64,000 nucleotides of DNA, taken from NCBI GenBank assembly GCA_028287235.1, contig JAQBQB010000010.1, forward strand, positions 62,001-126,000. Direction: 5' to 3'. The position numbers and the translations under genes are program-made. Positions 53,719 through 64,000 of the stretch are shown one piece after another. Under the pieces are notes generated by a model that was not told the origin of the DNA, did not search any database, and saw only the letters and a program-made list of their open reading frames with translations. The number at the start of each line of letters is the position of its first letter. Position 1 is the first letter of the stretch. This DNA comes from Gemmatimonadota bacterium. GTDB taxonomy: Bacteria > Gemmatimonadota > Gemmatimonadetes > Gemmatimonadales > Gemmatimonadaceae.

Positions 53719-56700
53719 TCAAGGTTTCTTGACCGCCACCGCCCGCGTCCGATCGCGCACACCCACCGTGTTGTCGCTCGTGATCCGGTCGATCAGCTTG
53801 TGCAGCGGATCGATCCCGGCGCGATACGGCACCGCGTCCACGACCACGCTGATCTTCTGCGCCCCCGACCGAATGCGGTGCTTCTGCAAGTAAATCGGAA
53901 TGCCGACCTTGTCGTCGATCTTCGGATCCGGCTTCGATGGCGCCTTGGCGAACAGGCCGATGTCGATCCAGTCGTCCATCGGACGCTCGGCCTCCTTGCC
54001 GAGACTGTCGGCGTGCACCTTCTTCGCGTTCACGTAGAGGTCGACCGCGAGCTTCCCGCCCGGCGCCGCGGTGGCGATCACGGAATCGGTCTTCAGCTCG
54101 TAGAGCGTGATGTTCTCGAACAGGTCCGAGATCAGATATTTCAACGAGTCGGGCGTCGCCGCGCGCAGTGAGTCGACGAGCTGGAGCGACGTGGGATACG
54201 GCGGTCCCTTGAACTTGGTGGCGTCGAGGAACCCGCGCACCGCGCGATTCAACCGCTCCTCACCGAGATAGTCGCGCAGGCTGTACATCACCAACGAGCC
54301 TTTGTTGTAGTGGATGTACGGCTGGTTCTCCACGAGCTCGAGAGGCATCTCTTTCCGCCGCTCCGTGCTGCGGCCAATGAGATAGCTGTCCAGTTCATGC
54401 TCGAGAAACCTCCGCATGTTCGCCGGCCCGAACTCCTTCTCCATCACCATCAAGGCCGAGTACTGCGCCATCGTCTCGGACAGGACCGTCGAGCCCTGCG
54501 CGTCGGCGCCGATCACCTGGTGCGCCCACCACTGGTGCGCCACTTCGTGCGCCGTCACGTACAGCACGTAATCCAGGTCGTCGGGCTTGTCGAGGCGGGC
54601 GATGAACCCGATCGACTCCGAGAAGGGAATCGTGTTCGGCAGCGACTGCGCGAACGTCGCGTAGCGCGGGAACTCCACGATGCGCAGTTGATGATACTGA
54701 TATGGACCGAAGTTCGCCGTATAGTAGTCGAGCGACTTCTTCACGCCCGCGATCATCCGGTCGATGTTGTAGCCGTGCGCGGGGTGGTAGTCGATCTCGA
54801 TGTCGACGTCCTTCCATTTGTCCTGCTTCACCGCGTACTTCGCCGACTGGAAGGCCCACAGGTTGAGAATGGGCGCGTCCATCTTGTAGTGGAAATACCG
54901 GCGGCCATTTTCCGTCCACTCGCGCTGCAGGTAGCCCGACGTGATCGCCAGCTGGTCGGGATCGGTGCTCACCGTGGCGTCGTAGGTCAGCCAGTCCGCG
55001 TCGTGGCTGATGTAGTTCGACGCCCAGGTGGACGTATCCGTCGGCGGGCGCATGCGCGGCTTGGGCGGGAGCTTCTCCTTCTTGCGCGCATCCTCGTTCT
55101 GCAGCTCGGCGCGCGCATTGTAGCCGACGCCCGGCATGAACTGCACATTCTCGAGGAAGGTGCCATTGGCGGCGACCGCGTTGTCGCTGATCTCGTTCGG
55201 AAAGCCGTGGGTGATGCGCCCGAGCGTGAAGCGCATGAACATCGTATCGCCGGGAGCCAGCGGCCGCTCGAGGCGATGGATGTAGAACTGCCGCGGCCGG
55301 TCGGCCATCACCTGCCGCGACGGGCGGTCGAAATCCAGCCGGCGAACCTCGAGATCCTCGTCGATGTCGAGATACAACGAGTCGATCGGCACCGTGGTCT
55401 TGTTGCGGAGCACGTACTGCCCCGTGATCACGGCGTCGCGCTTCGAGGGATAGAGATCCACCTGCACGGTGATCCCCGTGATCCGCGGCTGTGCCGCCCG
55501 CTCGTATTTCTTGTACAATCGCTCCCGCTCGGCGCGCAGGTGCCGCTGCGTCTTGCTCGAGCGGTACGTATTTAGAATGTTGGTATTATAGAATAGGAAT
55601 GCGCCGACGGCGAGAAACGCGAGAGCGCCTCCGGTGGCGAAGCCGCGCGGCGTGCCGTGAAACCGTGCTCCGGCCAGCCGCGACCGCGCGCCAAACCCGG
55701 CCTCCTCGCCGCGCACCCAGAACACGTTGGCCAGGACGAGCAGCAGCAGCGCGAAGGACGCCCAGTAGAGCTTCCACCAGAAGAACGGCCACGGGTACGG
55801 CCCCCACCCGTTCATGTCCGAGTACGACGAGCCGGCGTCCGAACCGTACTGCGCCAAGTTGTGCTCGAACACGTTCGAGAGCAGCCCGATCCCCAGGTAG
55901 AACAGGATGACGAGCAAGTGGCCCAGATACTTGTGGTTCACCAGCACGTGAATCGACATCGCCAGCGCGGCGATCAGCAGGTAGTCCACGAACCGGACAC
56001 CCACCAGCGCCTGCAGATACAACGGAATCTCGAACCGGTAGTAGCCGTGGATCGCCTGCGTCACGATACCGGCCACCATCGTTACGCCAAGCAGCGCGAG
56101 GATGACGCTCGCCAGCGCCGCGAACTTCGCGAGGAAAGTCACCGAGTTGGCGATCGGCGTCGCGTCGTAGATCTGGTTGAGCTTCACGTCGCGCTCCGAC
56201 CAGATGAGCTCACCCGAGTAGAAGGCGATGATGACGACGATGAACACCCCGAACGATCCGCTCAGGAGGCTCTCCATCTGGTACGTCACCGGCCAGGTCG
56301 TCGTGCCGAACAGCTTTCCCGCCGCCCGCGCCGCCACGATCAGATACAGCAATCCGCCGCCGACGATCGCGCCGAAGTACCGGCTGCGCACGATCCGCCA
56401 GAACGACCGACTGAACACCGAGCGGAATTGAATCCATCGTGCAGCGGCGTCGAAGCGCTGCGTCACCGCGGGCAGCGCGGCGGTGCGCACCGGCGCGAGA
56501 AGCGGTTCGGCCACCGGGTGGTCCACGGCGAGCGGCGCGTCAGACGGCGCCGTTGCGGCTGTTTCCGCCGAGCGGCCGTCGCTCAACGCGTGTGAGAACT
56601 GGAAACGCGCGAACGCGATTGCAAGAATCGCCAGCGCCACGGCGAACCAGAGCAACCGGTTCTCGAGCAGCACCCCCGTCATCGGCACGAGCCGCGCGTT

Positions 56701-57408
56701 CTTCTCGGCGATCGACCAGTACTGAGTCAACGCCGCCTGCGCGCGCAGCCCGAACGGATCGACGAGACCGGCGAGCCTCTTGTTGTCGATGTCGGTGAAC
56801 ACCGTGCCGGCGATCAGATAGCCGATCAACAGGATCGCGCCGCCCACGTAGTTCGGCAGCATCTGTCGCGTCAACGACACCAGCGCGAAGAAGATCGCCG
56901 TCGTCAGCACCAGGTTCGGCAGCACCACGGCGAGATACGGCTGGATGTACGACATCGCCTGAAACGGCGCGAGCTTGTCGGCGTGCATCCAGGGCGTGAA
57001 CGTCGCGATCAGCGCGCCGAGGCCGACGCCGGTCATCACGATCGCGTTCACCACCAGCGTCCCGGCGAACCGCCCGCCGAGGAACGCGGTCTTGCTCACC
57101 GGCGTGGTGTAGAACAGCGGCGTCGTGTTCGCCTCGTAGTCCTTGTACAGCGCATTTCCCGCCAGCGCCGCCGTCACCGAGACGCCGAGCAGCGACAGCA
57201 CGGGCAGCAGCGACGCGAGCGCGAAGGGCGCATTCGCCATCACCTTGCCGCCCGCCCCCAGTGTCGCGACGATCGAATCGAACGCGCCGCCCACGATGAG
57301 CATGAAGAAGAACGCGATCGCGAAAAAGATCCCGAAGTACACCCAGGTCGAGATGCGCCGCAGGTAATACCGAATCTCCCAGCGCAGAATGGCGAGGAAC
57401 GCCGTCAT
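53719..57408 (-). CDS. ABC-2 permease fused to an M1-family aminopeptidase domain
   Basis: 1229 residues. Residues 1-600 hold about twelve transmembrane helices in ABC-2 style, in two sets (FLAILRWEIRYYLRRISTWV at the start; WIQFRSVFSRSFWRIVRSRY reopening the second). The region 660-1229 lies outside the membrane and is an M1 gluzincin: HEVAHQWWAH (about 950) with the third zinc ligand in LSETMAQYSALMV 18 residues on, and a catalytic-Tyr region near YIHYNKGSLVMYSLRDYLGE. The GxMEN motif of classic M1 enzymes is not evident. The gene overlaps the ATPase gene stop (ATGA), so ATPase and fusion form one exporter. I infer that it exports a peptide and trims it; the cargo is unknown. Confidence 0.92.
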   Translation of the reverse strand: MTAFLAILRWEIRYYLRRISTWVYFGIFFAIAFFFMLIVGGAFDSIVATLGAGGKVMANAPFALASLLPVLSLLGVSVTAALAGNALYKDYEANTTPLFYTTPVSKTAFLGGRFAGTLVVNAIVMTGVGLGALIATFTPWMHADKLAPFQAMSYIQPYLAVVLPNLVLTTAIFFALVSLTRQMLPNYVGGAILLIGYLIAGTVFTDIDNKRLAGLVDPFGLRAQAALTQYWSIAEKNARLVPMTGVLLENRLLWFAVALAILAIAFARFQFSHALSDGRSAETAATAPSDAPLAVDHPVAEPLLAPVRTAALPAVTQRFDAAARWIQFRSVFSRSFWRIVRSRYFGAIVGGGLLYLIVAARAAGKLFGTTTWPVTYQMESLLSGSFGVFIVVIIAFYSGELIWSERDVKLNQIYDATPIANSVTFLAKFAALASVILALLGVTMVAGIVTQAIHGYYRFEIPLYLQALVGVRFVDYLLIAALAMSIHVLVNHKYLGHLLVILFYLGIGLLSNVFEHNLAQYGSDAGSSYSDMNGWGPYPWPFFWWKLYWASFALLLLVLANVFWVRGEEAGFGARSRLAGARFHGTPRGFATGGALAFLAVGAFLFYNTNILNTYRSSKTQRHLRAERERLYKKYERAAQPRITGITVQVDLYPSKRDAVITGQYVLRNKTTVPIDSLYLDIDEDLEVRRLDFDRPSRQVMADRPRQFYIHRLERPLAPGDTMFMRFTLGRITHGFPNEISDNAVAANGTFLENVQFMPGVGYNARAELQNEDARKKEKLPPKPRMRPPTDTSTWASNYISHDADWLTYDATVSTDPDQLAITSGYLQREWTENGRRYFHYKMDAPILNLWAFQSAKYAVKQDKWKDVDIEIDYHPAHGYNIDRMIAGVKKSLDYYTANFGPYQYHQLRIVEFPRYATFAQSLPNTIPFSESIGFIARLDKPDDLDYVLYVTAHEVAHQWWAHQVIGADAQGSTVLSETMAQYSALMVMEKEFGPANMRRFLEHELDSYLIGRSTERRKEMPLELVENQPYIHYNKGSLVMYSLRDYLGEERLNRAVRGFLDATKFKGPPYPTSLQLVDSLRAATPDSLKYLISDLFENITLYELKTDSVIATAAPGGKLAVDLYVNAKKVHADSLGKEAERPMDDWIDIGLFAKAPSKPDPKIDDKVGIPIYLQKHRIRSGAQKISVVVDAVPYRAGIDPLHKLIDRITSDNTVGVRDRTRAVAVKKP

Positions 57409-58310
57409 ACGATCGCCGGCGGCCCGCCTTGGGCGACAGCGGCGGGCTGGCGCAACGCCGCGAAGTACACGTCCTCGAGCGTGGCCTGCACCGGCTCGAA
57501 ATCGTGCGCCGGCGGGTCGTCAGCCAGCACGCGAACGATCGTGCGGCCGGCAGACAGCTTGGTCGAGATCACCGGGAAATCGCGCTGATACTCCGGCAGC
57601 TCGGCGCGGTCCACCGCGCGCATCCAGATCTTGCCGCGCACCGCCTCGATCGACGCCATCGGCTCGCCCTCCAACCGAATCTCCCCCCGGTCGATGATCG
57701 CCATGCGCGAGCAGAGATCGCTCACGTCGTCCACGATGTGCGTCGACAGGATCACCACGCTGTTCTCGCCCAGCTCGGAGAGCAAGTTGAGGAAGCGCAC
57801 GCGCTCGGCCGGATCGAGTCCCGCCGTGGGTTCGTCGACGATGATGAGCCCGGGATTCCCGAGCAGCGCCACGGCGATGCCGAACCGTTGCCGCATGCCG
57901 CCCGAGTAGCTGCCGAGATGCTTCCGCCGCGCGCCCTCGAGATTCGTCTGCTCGAACAGCGCGTCGACGATGCGTTTCCGCTCCGCGCGGTCCACGATGC
58001 CCTTGAGCACCGCAAAATGATCGAGCAGGTCTTCTGCCGTGACCTTCGGGTACAGCCCGAATTCCTGCGGCAGGTAGCCGAGCGTTCGGCGCACCGACTC
58101 CTTGTCCCGCAGCACGTCGATGTCGCCGAGGCTGACGGACCCTCTGTCCGCCTCCTGGAGCGTCGCGAGAATGCGCATCAGAGTGGACTTCCCCGCCCCG
58201 TTCGGTCCGAGCAGCCCGAACATGCCGGGCGGGATCGTCAGCGAGACGTCGTTCAGCGCGCGCGTACCATTGCCGTACGTCTTGGACAGGTGCTCGATGC
58301 GCAGAACCAT
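57405..58310 (-). CDS. ABC transporter ATP-binding protein
   Basis: 301 residues. Walker A GLLGPNGAGKSTLM (about 33-46), Q-loop LGYLPQEFGLYP, signature YSGGMRQR, Walker B LIIVDEPTAGLD and switch His in ILSTHIVDD are all intact, as in DRA-type exporter ATPases. A C-terminal extension of about 80 residues (RTIVRVLADDPPAHDFEPVQ, TLEDVYFAALRQ) is typical of the CcmA/NatA group. It drives the permease-peptidase encoded directly after it with a 4-base overlap. Confidence 0.95.
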   Translation of the reverse strand: MVLRIEHLSKTYGNGTRALNDVSLTIPPGMFGLLGPNGAGKSTLMRILATLQEADRGSVSLGDIDVLRDKESVRRTLGYLPQEFGLYPKVTAEDLLDHFAVLKGIVDRAERKRIVDALFEQTNLEGARRKHLGSYSGGMRQRFGIAVALLGNPGLIIVDEPTAGLDPAERVRFLNLLSELGENSVVILSTHIVDDVSDLCSRMAIIDRGEIRLEGEPMASIEAVRGKIWMRAVDRAELPEYQRDFPVISTKLSAGRTIVRVLADDPPAHDFEPVQATLEDVYFAALRQPAAVAQGGPPAIV

Positions 58311-58330
58311 GAGTCCTCTCTAAAGGAGTA

Positions 58331-59395
58331 TCACCACACCCCGGAGAATGCGGCGAGCAAGAACGTGCTGGGCCGGACCGAGCTGATGTTCGGGAAGGTC
58401 TGTCGAATCACGTTCAGGGCGAACTTGGTCGACGCACCGTCGACCAGGTAACTCCCTCCCACGACGATCTGGCGCTCGAACGCATCGTTGCCCGAGGATT
58501 CGTGCGTCCGATCACGATCCCACGAATCGTAGCGCGCCGCAAGCTGCAGCCGGGTCGTGGGCCGAACGGCGCCGAGCCCGTACCAACCGAAGCGATGGAG
58601 CAGTCCGTCGCGTGCCGACATCGCCTCGGTGCGCAGCGTGAGCCAGTTGTCGCGGTACTGAATGTCCGCGCCACCGCGCTCGCGGTGCTGGGTGACCGAC
58701 CCGCCCTCGTACGCCCCCGTTCCGCCAACCTGGATGTTCGGTAGGAGGCTTGGGTGAACGACGAGCCGTCCGACCACCGCTTTCTGGTCATTGGCGTCGG
58801 TCGTGCCCTGGTCGTCGCCCGTCTCGTTGAACACGCCAACGTGGTATTCGAGCTGCGACGTCGCGCGACCGTTGATCGACGCTCCGATGTCGCGCACGTC
58901 GCCCAGGCCCACGGCGCGCGACCGCTCGGCGCTGATGTTCGAGCGCTCGATGGTCTCGATCTGCGACAGCGGAATGCCTCCCTCGAGTCCGAGGGGCAGA
59001 ATCTGCTGCCCAACGTCGACGTTCAGATCTTGATTGAACGTATAGGTAATCGCCGCGTCCTGGAGGATTCGCGATTTCTGATCGATCGCCGCGTCGGACA
59101 GGGCGAGCGAGTCCGTCTTCGTCGCCACGGTTTTGGTGATCGTCAGCACCTTGGCGGCGTCGAATCCAAGCCGCCAGCGCGTGTGCGGCGACAGCTCGCC
59201 GGTGAACTTGAAATCGGCCTTCCGCAGCCGGAATCCGTCCTTCGTCGTGGGATCACCCGTGCGGTAGTGCACCTCGACGAACCCATGCAGCTCGACGGGT
59301 GGAAGCGCGATGACCCGCGCTGAATCCTGCGCCGCGAGCGGTGACAGAATCGCCGAGGCGATCAAGAGCGCCGTCGTGGCGCGACAGATTGACAT
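58331..59395 (-). CDS. Phosphate-selective porin (OprP/OprO)-like outer-membrane protein
   Basis: 354 residues with a signal peptide ending LSPLAAQDS. VELHGFVEVHYRTGD and GFRLRKADFKFTGELSPHTRWRLGFD match the opening strands of the OprO/OprP family; VDVGQQILPLGLEGG and SNISAERSRAVGLGDVRDIG fit the next strands. The barrel ends in a C-terminal aromatic (FSGVW), the outer-membrane insertion signal. It may pass anions such as phosphate, but basic constriction residues cannot be placed without a structure. It precedes the ABC gene by 20 bases on the same strand and may be part of that operon. Confidence 0.85.
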   Translation of the reverse strand: MSICRATTALLIASAILSPLAAQDSARVIALPPVELHGFVEVHYRTGDPTTKDGFRLRKADFKFTGELSPHTRWRLGFDAAKVLTITKTVATKTDSLALSDAAIDQKSRILQDAAITYTFNQDLNVDVGQQILPLGLEGGIPLSQIETIERSNISAERSRAVGLGDVRDIGASINGRATSQLEYHVGVFNETGDDQGTTDANDQKAVVGRLVVHPSLLPNIQVGGTGAYEGGSVTQHRERGGADIQYRDNWLTLRTEAMSARDGLLHRFGWYGLGAVRPTTRLQLAARYDSWDRDRTHESSGNDAFERQIVVGGSYLVDGASTKFALNVIRQTFPNISSVRPSTFLLAAFSGVW

Positions 59396-59477
59396 TGGGA
59401 GGGGACGAAAAATGCCCGGCGAAGGGAGGGGTCGGCGGGCGGCGCGGGTCAGCGTACGGTGAGGCGGTGGGGCGCGC

Positions 59478-59699
59478 TCACGTCTTGTGTCTGAAGATGA
59501 TGCGCCCGCGCGTCAGGTCATATGGCGAGACTTCGATCGTCACGCGGTCCCCTTGCAGGACGCGAATACGAAAGCGCCGCATGTTGCCGCCGAGCGTCGC
59601 GAGCACGTTGTGTCCATTGGTCAACTGCACACGGAACGTTGCGTTCGGCAACACCTCCGTGACCTGTCCTTCCAGCTGAATCGGTTCTTCCTTGGCCAT
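59478..59699 (-). CDS. infA: Translation initiation factor IF-1
   Basis: 73 residues, the normal length. The whole OB fold is present: [60 protein letters not shown] and RHKT. It binds the ribosomal A site during initiation with IF-2 and IF-3 and is essential. The gene stands alone, not in a ribosomal-protein cluster, and has a good candidate promoter 36 bases before its start. The next gene downstream, the porin, begins about 80 bases on. Confidence 0.98.
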   Translation of the reverse strand: MAKEEPIQLEGQVTEVLPNATFRVQLTNGHNVLATLGGNMRRFRIRVLQGDRVTIEVSPYDLTRGRIIFRHKT

Positions 59700-59734
59700 G
59701 AACCCTCAGATAAAGATCAAATTGGGCGAACAGA

Positions 59735-59763
59735 AGTATAGGCAGGCGGTTCGCGCACGGTAA
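59735..59763 (-). promoter_or_regulatory. Candidate sigma70 promoter for infA
   Basis: Minus strand: TTACCG (59763-59758), 17 bases, TATACT (59740-59735), 36 bases before the infA ATG. The -10 box matches consensus at five of six positions and the spacing is ideal. Confidence 0.55.
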
Positions 59764-59791
59764 GGAGAGGCAATCGCCGGGCATGCCGAGC

Positions 59792-59824
59792 AAAGAAAAG
59801 CCCCCGGCCAACCGCGCCGGGAGC
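59792..59824 (-). terminator. Rho-independent terminator after the glycine-zipper lipoprotein
   Basis: Minus strand: GGCTCCCGGC, a short loop, GCCGGGGGC, then TTTTCTTT. It lies 20 bases past the lipoprotein stop and just upstream of the infA promoter. Confidence 0.85.
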
Positions 59825-59844
59825 CTTGCCTATCGACGAACGCC

Positions 59845-60342
59845 TTACGGCTTCTTTGTCTTGTCCACGTTGTTGCCGACCACCCCGCCGAGAATGCCGC
59901 CCACGGCCGCGCCGATCAACCCGCCCTTCACCTTGTTCTTGCTCGAGATCGCGCCAATCACCGCTCCGGCACCCGCGCCGATCGCCGCATCACGCTGCGT
60001 GTGCTTGACCACCGTGCCGCCGCTGCTCGTCGACGCGACGGAACCGCCGCTCGATCCGTTGCTCGAACCGGCGGAGCTACCGGAGCTGCTGTGATGCACG
60101 GGCGCGCGGTGCACCGGCGCCGTTGCAGTTCTCGTGACCGGCGCTGCCGGCGTGGCCGACAACGCGTTGGCCTTGGCCCGCTCGGCCGCCGAGATGCTGT
60201 CGAGCGGCTGATACCCGCGCTGCTGCGCGGCGAGCGAGAGATCGGTGTTCAGGGCGGAATCGGCCGGACGGCCGTTGCTGCGGCTACATGCGGCGCCCGA
60301 CACTACCAGGGCAATCGCGATCGCGGACTTCATCTTATTCAT
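59845..60342 (-). CDS. Glycine-zipper (YMGG-like) lipoprotein
   Basis: 165 residues from ATG 60342, with AGGAGG five bases upstream; an ATG further up at 60366 is less suited. The lipoprotein signal ends VSGAACSR (Cys about 19). A Ser/Gly/Thr-rich low-complexity linker (about 90-115) precedes a glycine-zipper segment of two membrane-like helices: DAAIGAGAGAVIGAISSKNK and GGLIGAAVGGILGGVVGNNV. Such zippers insert in membranes or oligomerise, as in the SlyB and YMGG families. Function unknown; an envelope role is likely. A terminator follows. Confidence 0.85.
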   Translation of the reverse strand: MNKMKSAIAIALVVSGAACSRSNGRPADSALNTDLSLAAQQRGYQPLDSISAAERAKANALSATPAAPVTRTATAPVHRAPVHHSSSGSSAGSSNGSSGGSVASTSSGGTVVKHTQRDAAIGAGAGAVIGAISSKNKVKGGLIGAAVGGILGGVVGNNVDKTKKP

Positions 60343-60399
60343 TTTGCCTCCTGCGGCTATGCACATACAGAAGGCAGAGGTCGTGCCACGGCGGCAAAC

Positions 60400-62087
<1,688 letters not shown>

Positions 62088-62091
<4 letters not shown>

Positions 62092-63632
62092 GACGCTTCG
62101 TTATCCCCCACCGCGGCGACGGAGCGCGGGGATCCGGAAAGGATTCCAACCACGTCGGTGAAGGGCGACTCGATGTGCATGCCGTCGCCGTCGATCCGGT
62201 ACTCGCGCAGCTCGGTGTCGTGCGGCGAGCCGCGCATCTTGAGCACGTTGATGCTCCGCCGCATCCGGCCCGGCGTTTCGACGTAGCGCAGCAGGATGAT
62301 CGAGTCGGTCAGCGTGGAGATGTGCTTTTCGGTGATCGAGTTGCCGCCGAGCAGCGAGGGCGTCGTGGACGTGAACAGGGTCGTGATCTGCTTCTGCTTC
62401 AGCGACGACGTGAGGCTGATCACGAATTCGCGAAAGCTCCGCAGCGTGAACACGCGCTCGAGGGCCGAGAGGCTGTCGACGGCGATTCGCGTCGGCTGGA
62501 ATTCGTCGATCAGGTCTCGCATGCGAACCAAGTGGTCCTCCATCGGCATGGCGTGCGGATACTGGTTGGCGACGCGAAGCCGTCCCTGTCGTTCCGCTTT
62601 TTCAAAGTCCATGCCCCAAGCCGCGGCGTTGCGAAACAGCTGATCGCGGCTCTCCTCGAAGGCGAAGAGCAGGCCGCGCTCCTTCGGTCGGAATCCGCCG
62701 CTCAAGAACTGCGTCGTCAACAGGGTCTTGCCCGTTCCCGTCGCGCCGGACACGAGGACGATCGAGTCGCGGAAAAATCCGCCGCGGCACATCTGGTCCA
62801 GCTCCGCGTTCCCCGAGGTCACGCGCACGGAGCTCGACTCCTGCGTGAGCTGCTGGGCCGTGAGCGGAATGACGATGATGCCGCGCTCCATCACGGTGAA
62901 CGGCACCTCGCCCCGCTCGTGCGTCGCGCCGCGGAACTTGAGAATCTCGAGCGTCCGGCGGCGGCGCTCGTCGAGCAGGATGTTCCGCAGAATCACCACG
63001 TTGTCGGCGACGAACTCCTCGATGCCGAACTGCGTGATCGCGCCGTAGTCCTCCGTGCGCTCCGCCGTGAACACCACCGTGGCGCCCATCTTCTTGAGCG
63101 TGGTCGTGATGCGGAACAGCTCCGAGCGAATGAGCGCGCGGTCGGCGAACTGCACGAACAGGGCGTTGAGCGAGTCGAGGGTGACCCGGCGTGCATTCGT
63201 GCGCCGCACGGCGTGCTCGATCCGCGACAACAGGCCGCCCAGATCGAACTCGCCGACGATCGGAGTGGGTCCGGACGAATCGGGAGACACGTCGACGAAC
63301 GCCCACTTGTTCTCACGCTCCCACCGGTCGATGTCCCAACCGAAGGCGCGCATGTTCGTGCGAATGTCGGCCGGCGAGTCTTCGAAGGTGACGAACACGC
63401 CGCCTTCGTTGAAGTTCTGGATGCCCGCGGCGAGGAAGTGGCTCACGAACACCGTCTTGGCGCTGCCCGCCGTGCCGGCGACCAACGTTGCGCGGCTCTC
63501 GGGCAGCCCGCCCTCGGCGACGAAGTCGAAGCCCGGGATGCCCGTCGCGACCTTGTCGATCGCGCCGGCGCGCGTGCGCTCCTGCATCCGGCGATTCTGA
63601 TGAGATGATTTCACACGTTTGCGTGCTGCCAT
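62088..63632 (-). CDS. kaiC: Circadian clock ATPase/kinase KaiC homologue
   Basis: 514 residues, two RecA-like KaiC domains. CI (about 20-260) has an atypical P-loop, GTAGSAKT (53-60), with Ala where the last Gly normally stands, and FED at 83-85 instead of the catalytic Glu pair. CII (about 265-500) has a standard GATGTGKT (296-303) and FEES (Glu pair 326-327). The phosphorylation-site block is conserved as SITEKHIST: T434, S439 and T440 fall at the positions of T426, S431 and T432 of the cyanobacterial protein. So CII autokinase activity is likely, while CI ATPase may be altered. It follows kaiB by three bases and overlaps the histidine kinase. No kaiA is present. Confidence 0.95.
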
Positions 63633-63635
63633 GCG

Positions 63636-63914
63636 TTAGCGCTCGCCGCCGGAGGTGAGAGAGAGTGCCATGAGCACTTGGTCGAGATCGATCAAATCGC
63701 CCGTGACGCGGCGCGGCGCGCCGGGCGAACGCTTGATCAACGTCGGCGTGGTGAGAATGCGCTCCGTCTCCGCGGCTTGCGGATCGTCGCGCACGTCGAC
63801 GATCTCCAGCTCGTATCGTCCGTCCAGACGCTCGTCGCCCAGCCGCCGCAGATTCGCGATGGCGCGCTGCGAGCGAAACGTGTCGCCGGCTATGAAGAGA
63901 GTGAGATGGACCAC
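63636..63914 (-). CDS. kaiB: KaiB-like thioredoxin-fold protein
   Basis: 92 residues, GTG start at 63914. LTLFIAGDTFRSQRAIANLR opens the fold, followed by YELEIVDVRDDPQAAETERI, then LTTPTLIKRSPGAPRRVTGD and the C-terminal helix LDQVLMAL. This is the KaiB pattern (L-x-V-x-D...P..A, ATPTLIK...P..R..GDL). In cyanobacteria KaiB switches fold to bind phosphorylated KaiC. The N-terminal start is uncertain as no ribosome binding site is seen; the shorter length is normal for non-cyanobacterial KaiB. First gene of the kaiB-kaiC-kinase operon, divergent from the riboswitch at the right edge. Confidence 0.92.
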   Translation of the reverse strand: MVHLTLFIAGDTFRSQRAIANLRRLGDERLDGRYELEIVDVRDDPQAAETERILTTPTLIKRSPGAPRRVTGDLIDLDQVLMALSLTSGGER

Positions 63915-63982
63915 GCCGTTGGGTAATTAGTGTTGCGCCCGCTTCCTGTTGCGTTCATCCAACACCCGCTAGCTTTCGCCGT

Positions 63983-64000
63983 TGACCGGGGTGCCTGCCC
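63983..64000 (+). promoter_or_regulatory. 5' end of a second TPP riboswitch, cut by window edge
   Basis: TGACCGGGGTGCCTGCCC at 63983-64000 is identical over all 18 bases to the 5' end of the complete TPP riboswitch at 47601-47584 (minus strand). TAGCTT at 63970-63975, seven bases before it, parallels the TACATT spaced identically before the first one and may be the -10 box. The conserved core lies beyond the window, so this is a partial call. It implies a thiamine-regulated gene to the right, divergent from kaiB. Confidence 0.75.

Overview
The window is GC-rich bacterial chromosome with tightly packed genes. The gene set points to Gemmatimonadota or a close diderm relative: a SusC/SusD pair, many secreted proteins with TolB-like (PD40) propellers, an ABC permease fused to an M1 peptidase, a BlaI/M56/serine-hydrolase operon and a KaiB/KaiC pair. 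That placement is inference from family content; no rRNA or other marker here fixes it. I see no tRNA, rRNA, CRISPR array, insertion sequence or prophage.

Layout. 1-4.2 kb: a minus-strand operon of a membrane histidine kinase, an NtrC-type sigma54 activator and a GT39-like membrane protein cut by the left edge, joined by GTGA overlaps. 4.4-16.3 kb: release factor ArfB, SusC/SusD, a TPR membrane protein, a metallopeptidase/propeller/beta-barrel giant and a soluble lytic transglycosylase. 16.4-20.1 kb: an S9 peptidase and a membrane diguanylate cyclase. 20.2-25.7 kb: a BlaI-M56-serine hydrolase operon with a palindrome in the divergent region, then a small Spy-like protein. 25.8-34.8 kb: RidA plus a PLP amino-acid enzyme, an EmrA/TolC/TetR efflux set with no permease, Hsp15 between two alpha/beta hydrolases, and an S41 protease. 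34.9-40.6 kb: an LVIVD lipoprotein, an outer-membrane-like protein with a Met/His-rich tail, a MATE exporter and two lipoproteins.

40.6-46.4 kb: a plus-strand operon of ECF sigma factor, zinc-binding anti-sigma/TPR protein, TPR-CHAT protease and secreted amidohydrolase, probably one regulatory-proteolytic module. 46.4-47.6 kb: a TPP riboswitch controls a PnuC-family transporter and a NadR-like kinase, suggesting thiamine uptake and trapping. 47.6-59.4 kb: M28 peptidase, tricorn-like S41 peptidase, the tRNA t6A enzyme TsaC/Sua5, an ABC exporter with permease-M1 fusion, and a porin. 59.5-64 kb: infA, a glycine-zipper lipoprotein, then kaiB-kaiC-histidine kinase on the minus strand. The last 18 bases match the 5' end of the TPP riboswitch at 47.6 kb, so a second thiamine-regulated transcript starts at the right edge.

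Most operons here use 4-base stop/start overlaps (ATGA or GTGA), which I used to set starts. The strongest leads are the riboswitch-linked transporter/kinase, the KaiBC-kinase operon, the ECF/anti-sigma/CHAT operon and the BlaR1-like protein whose sensor is replaced by LTxxQ-like segments.
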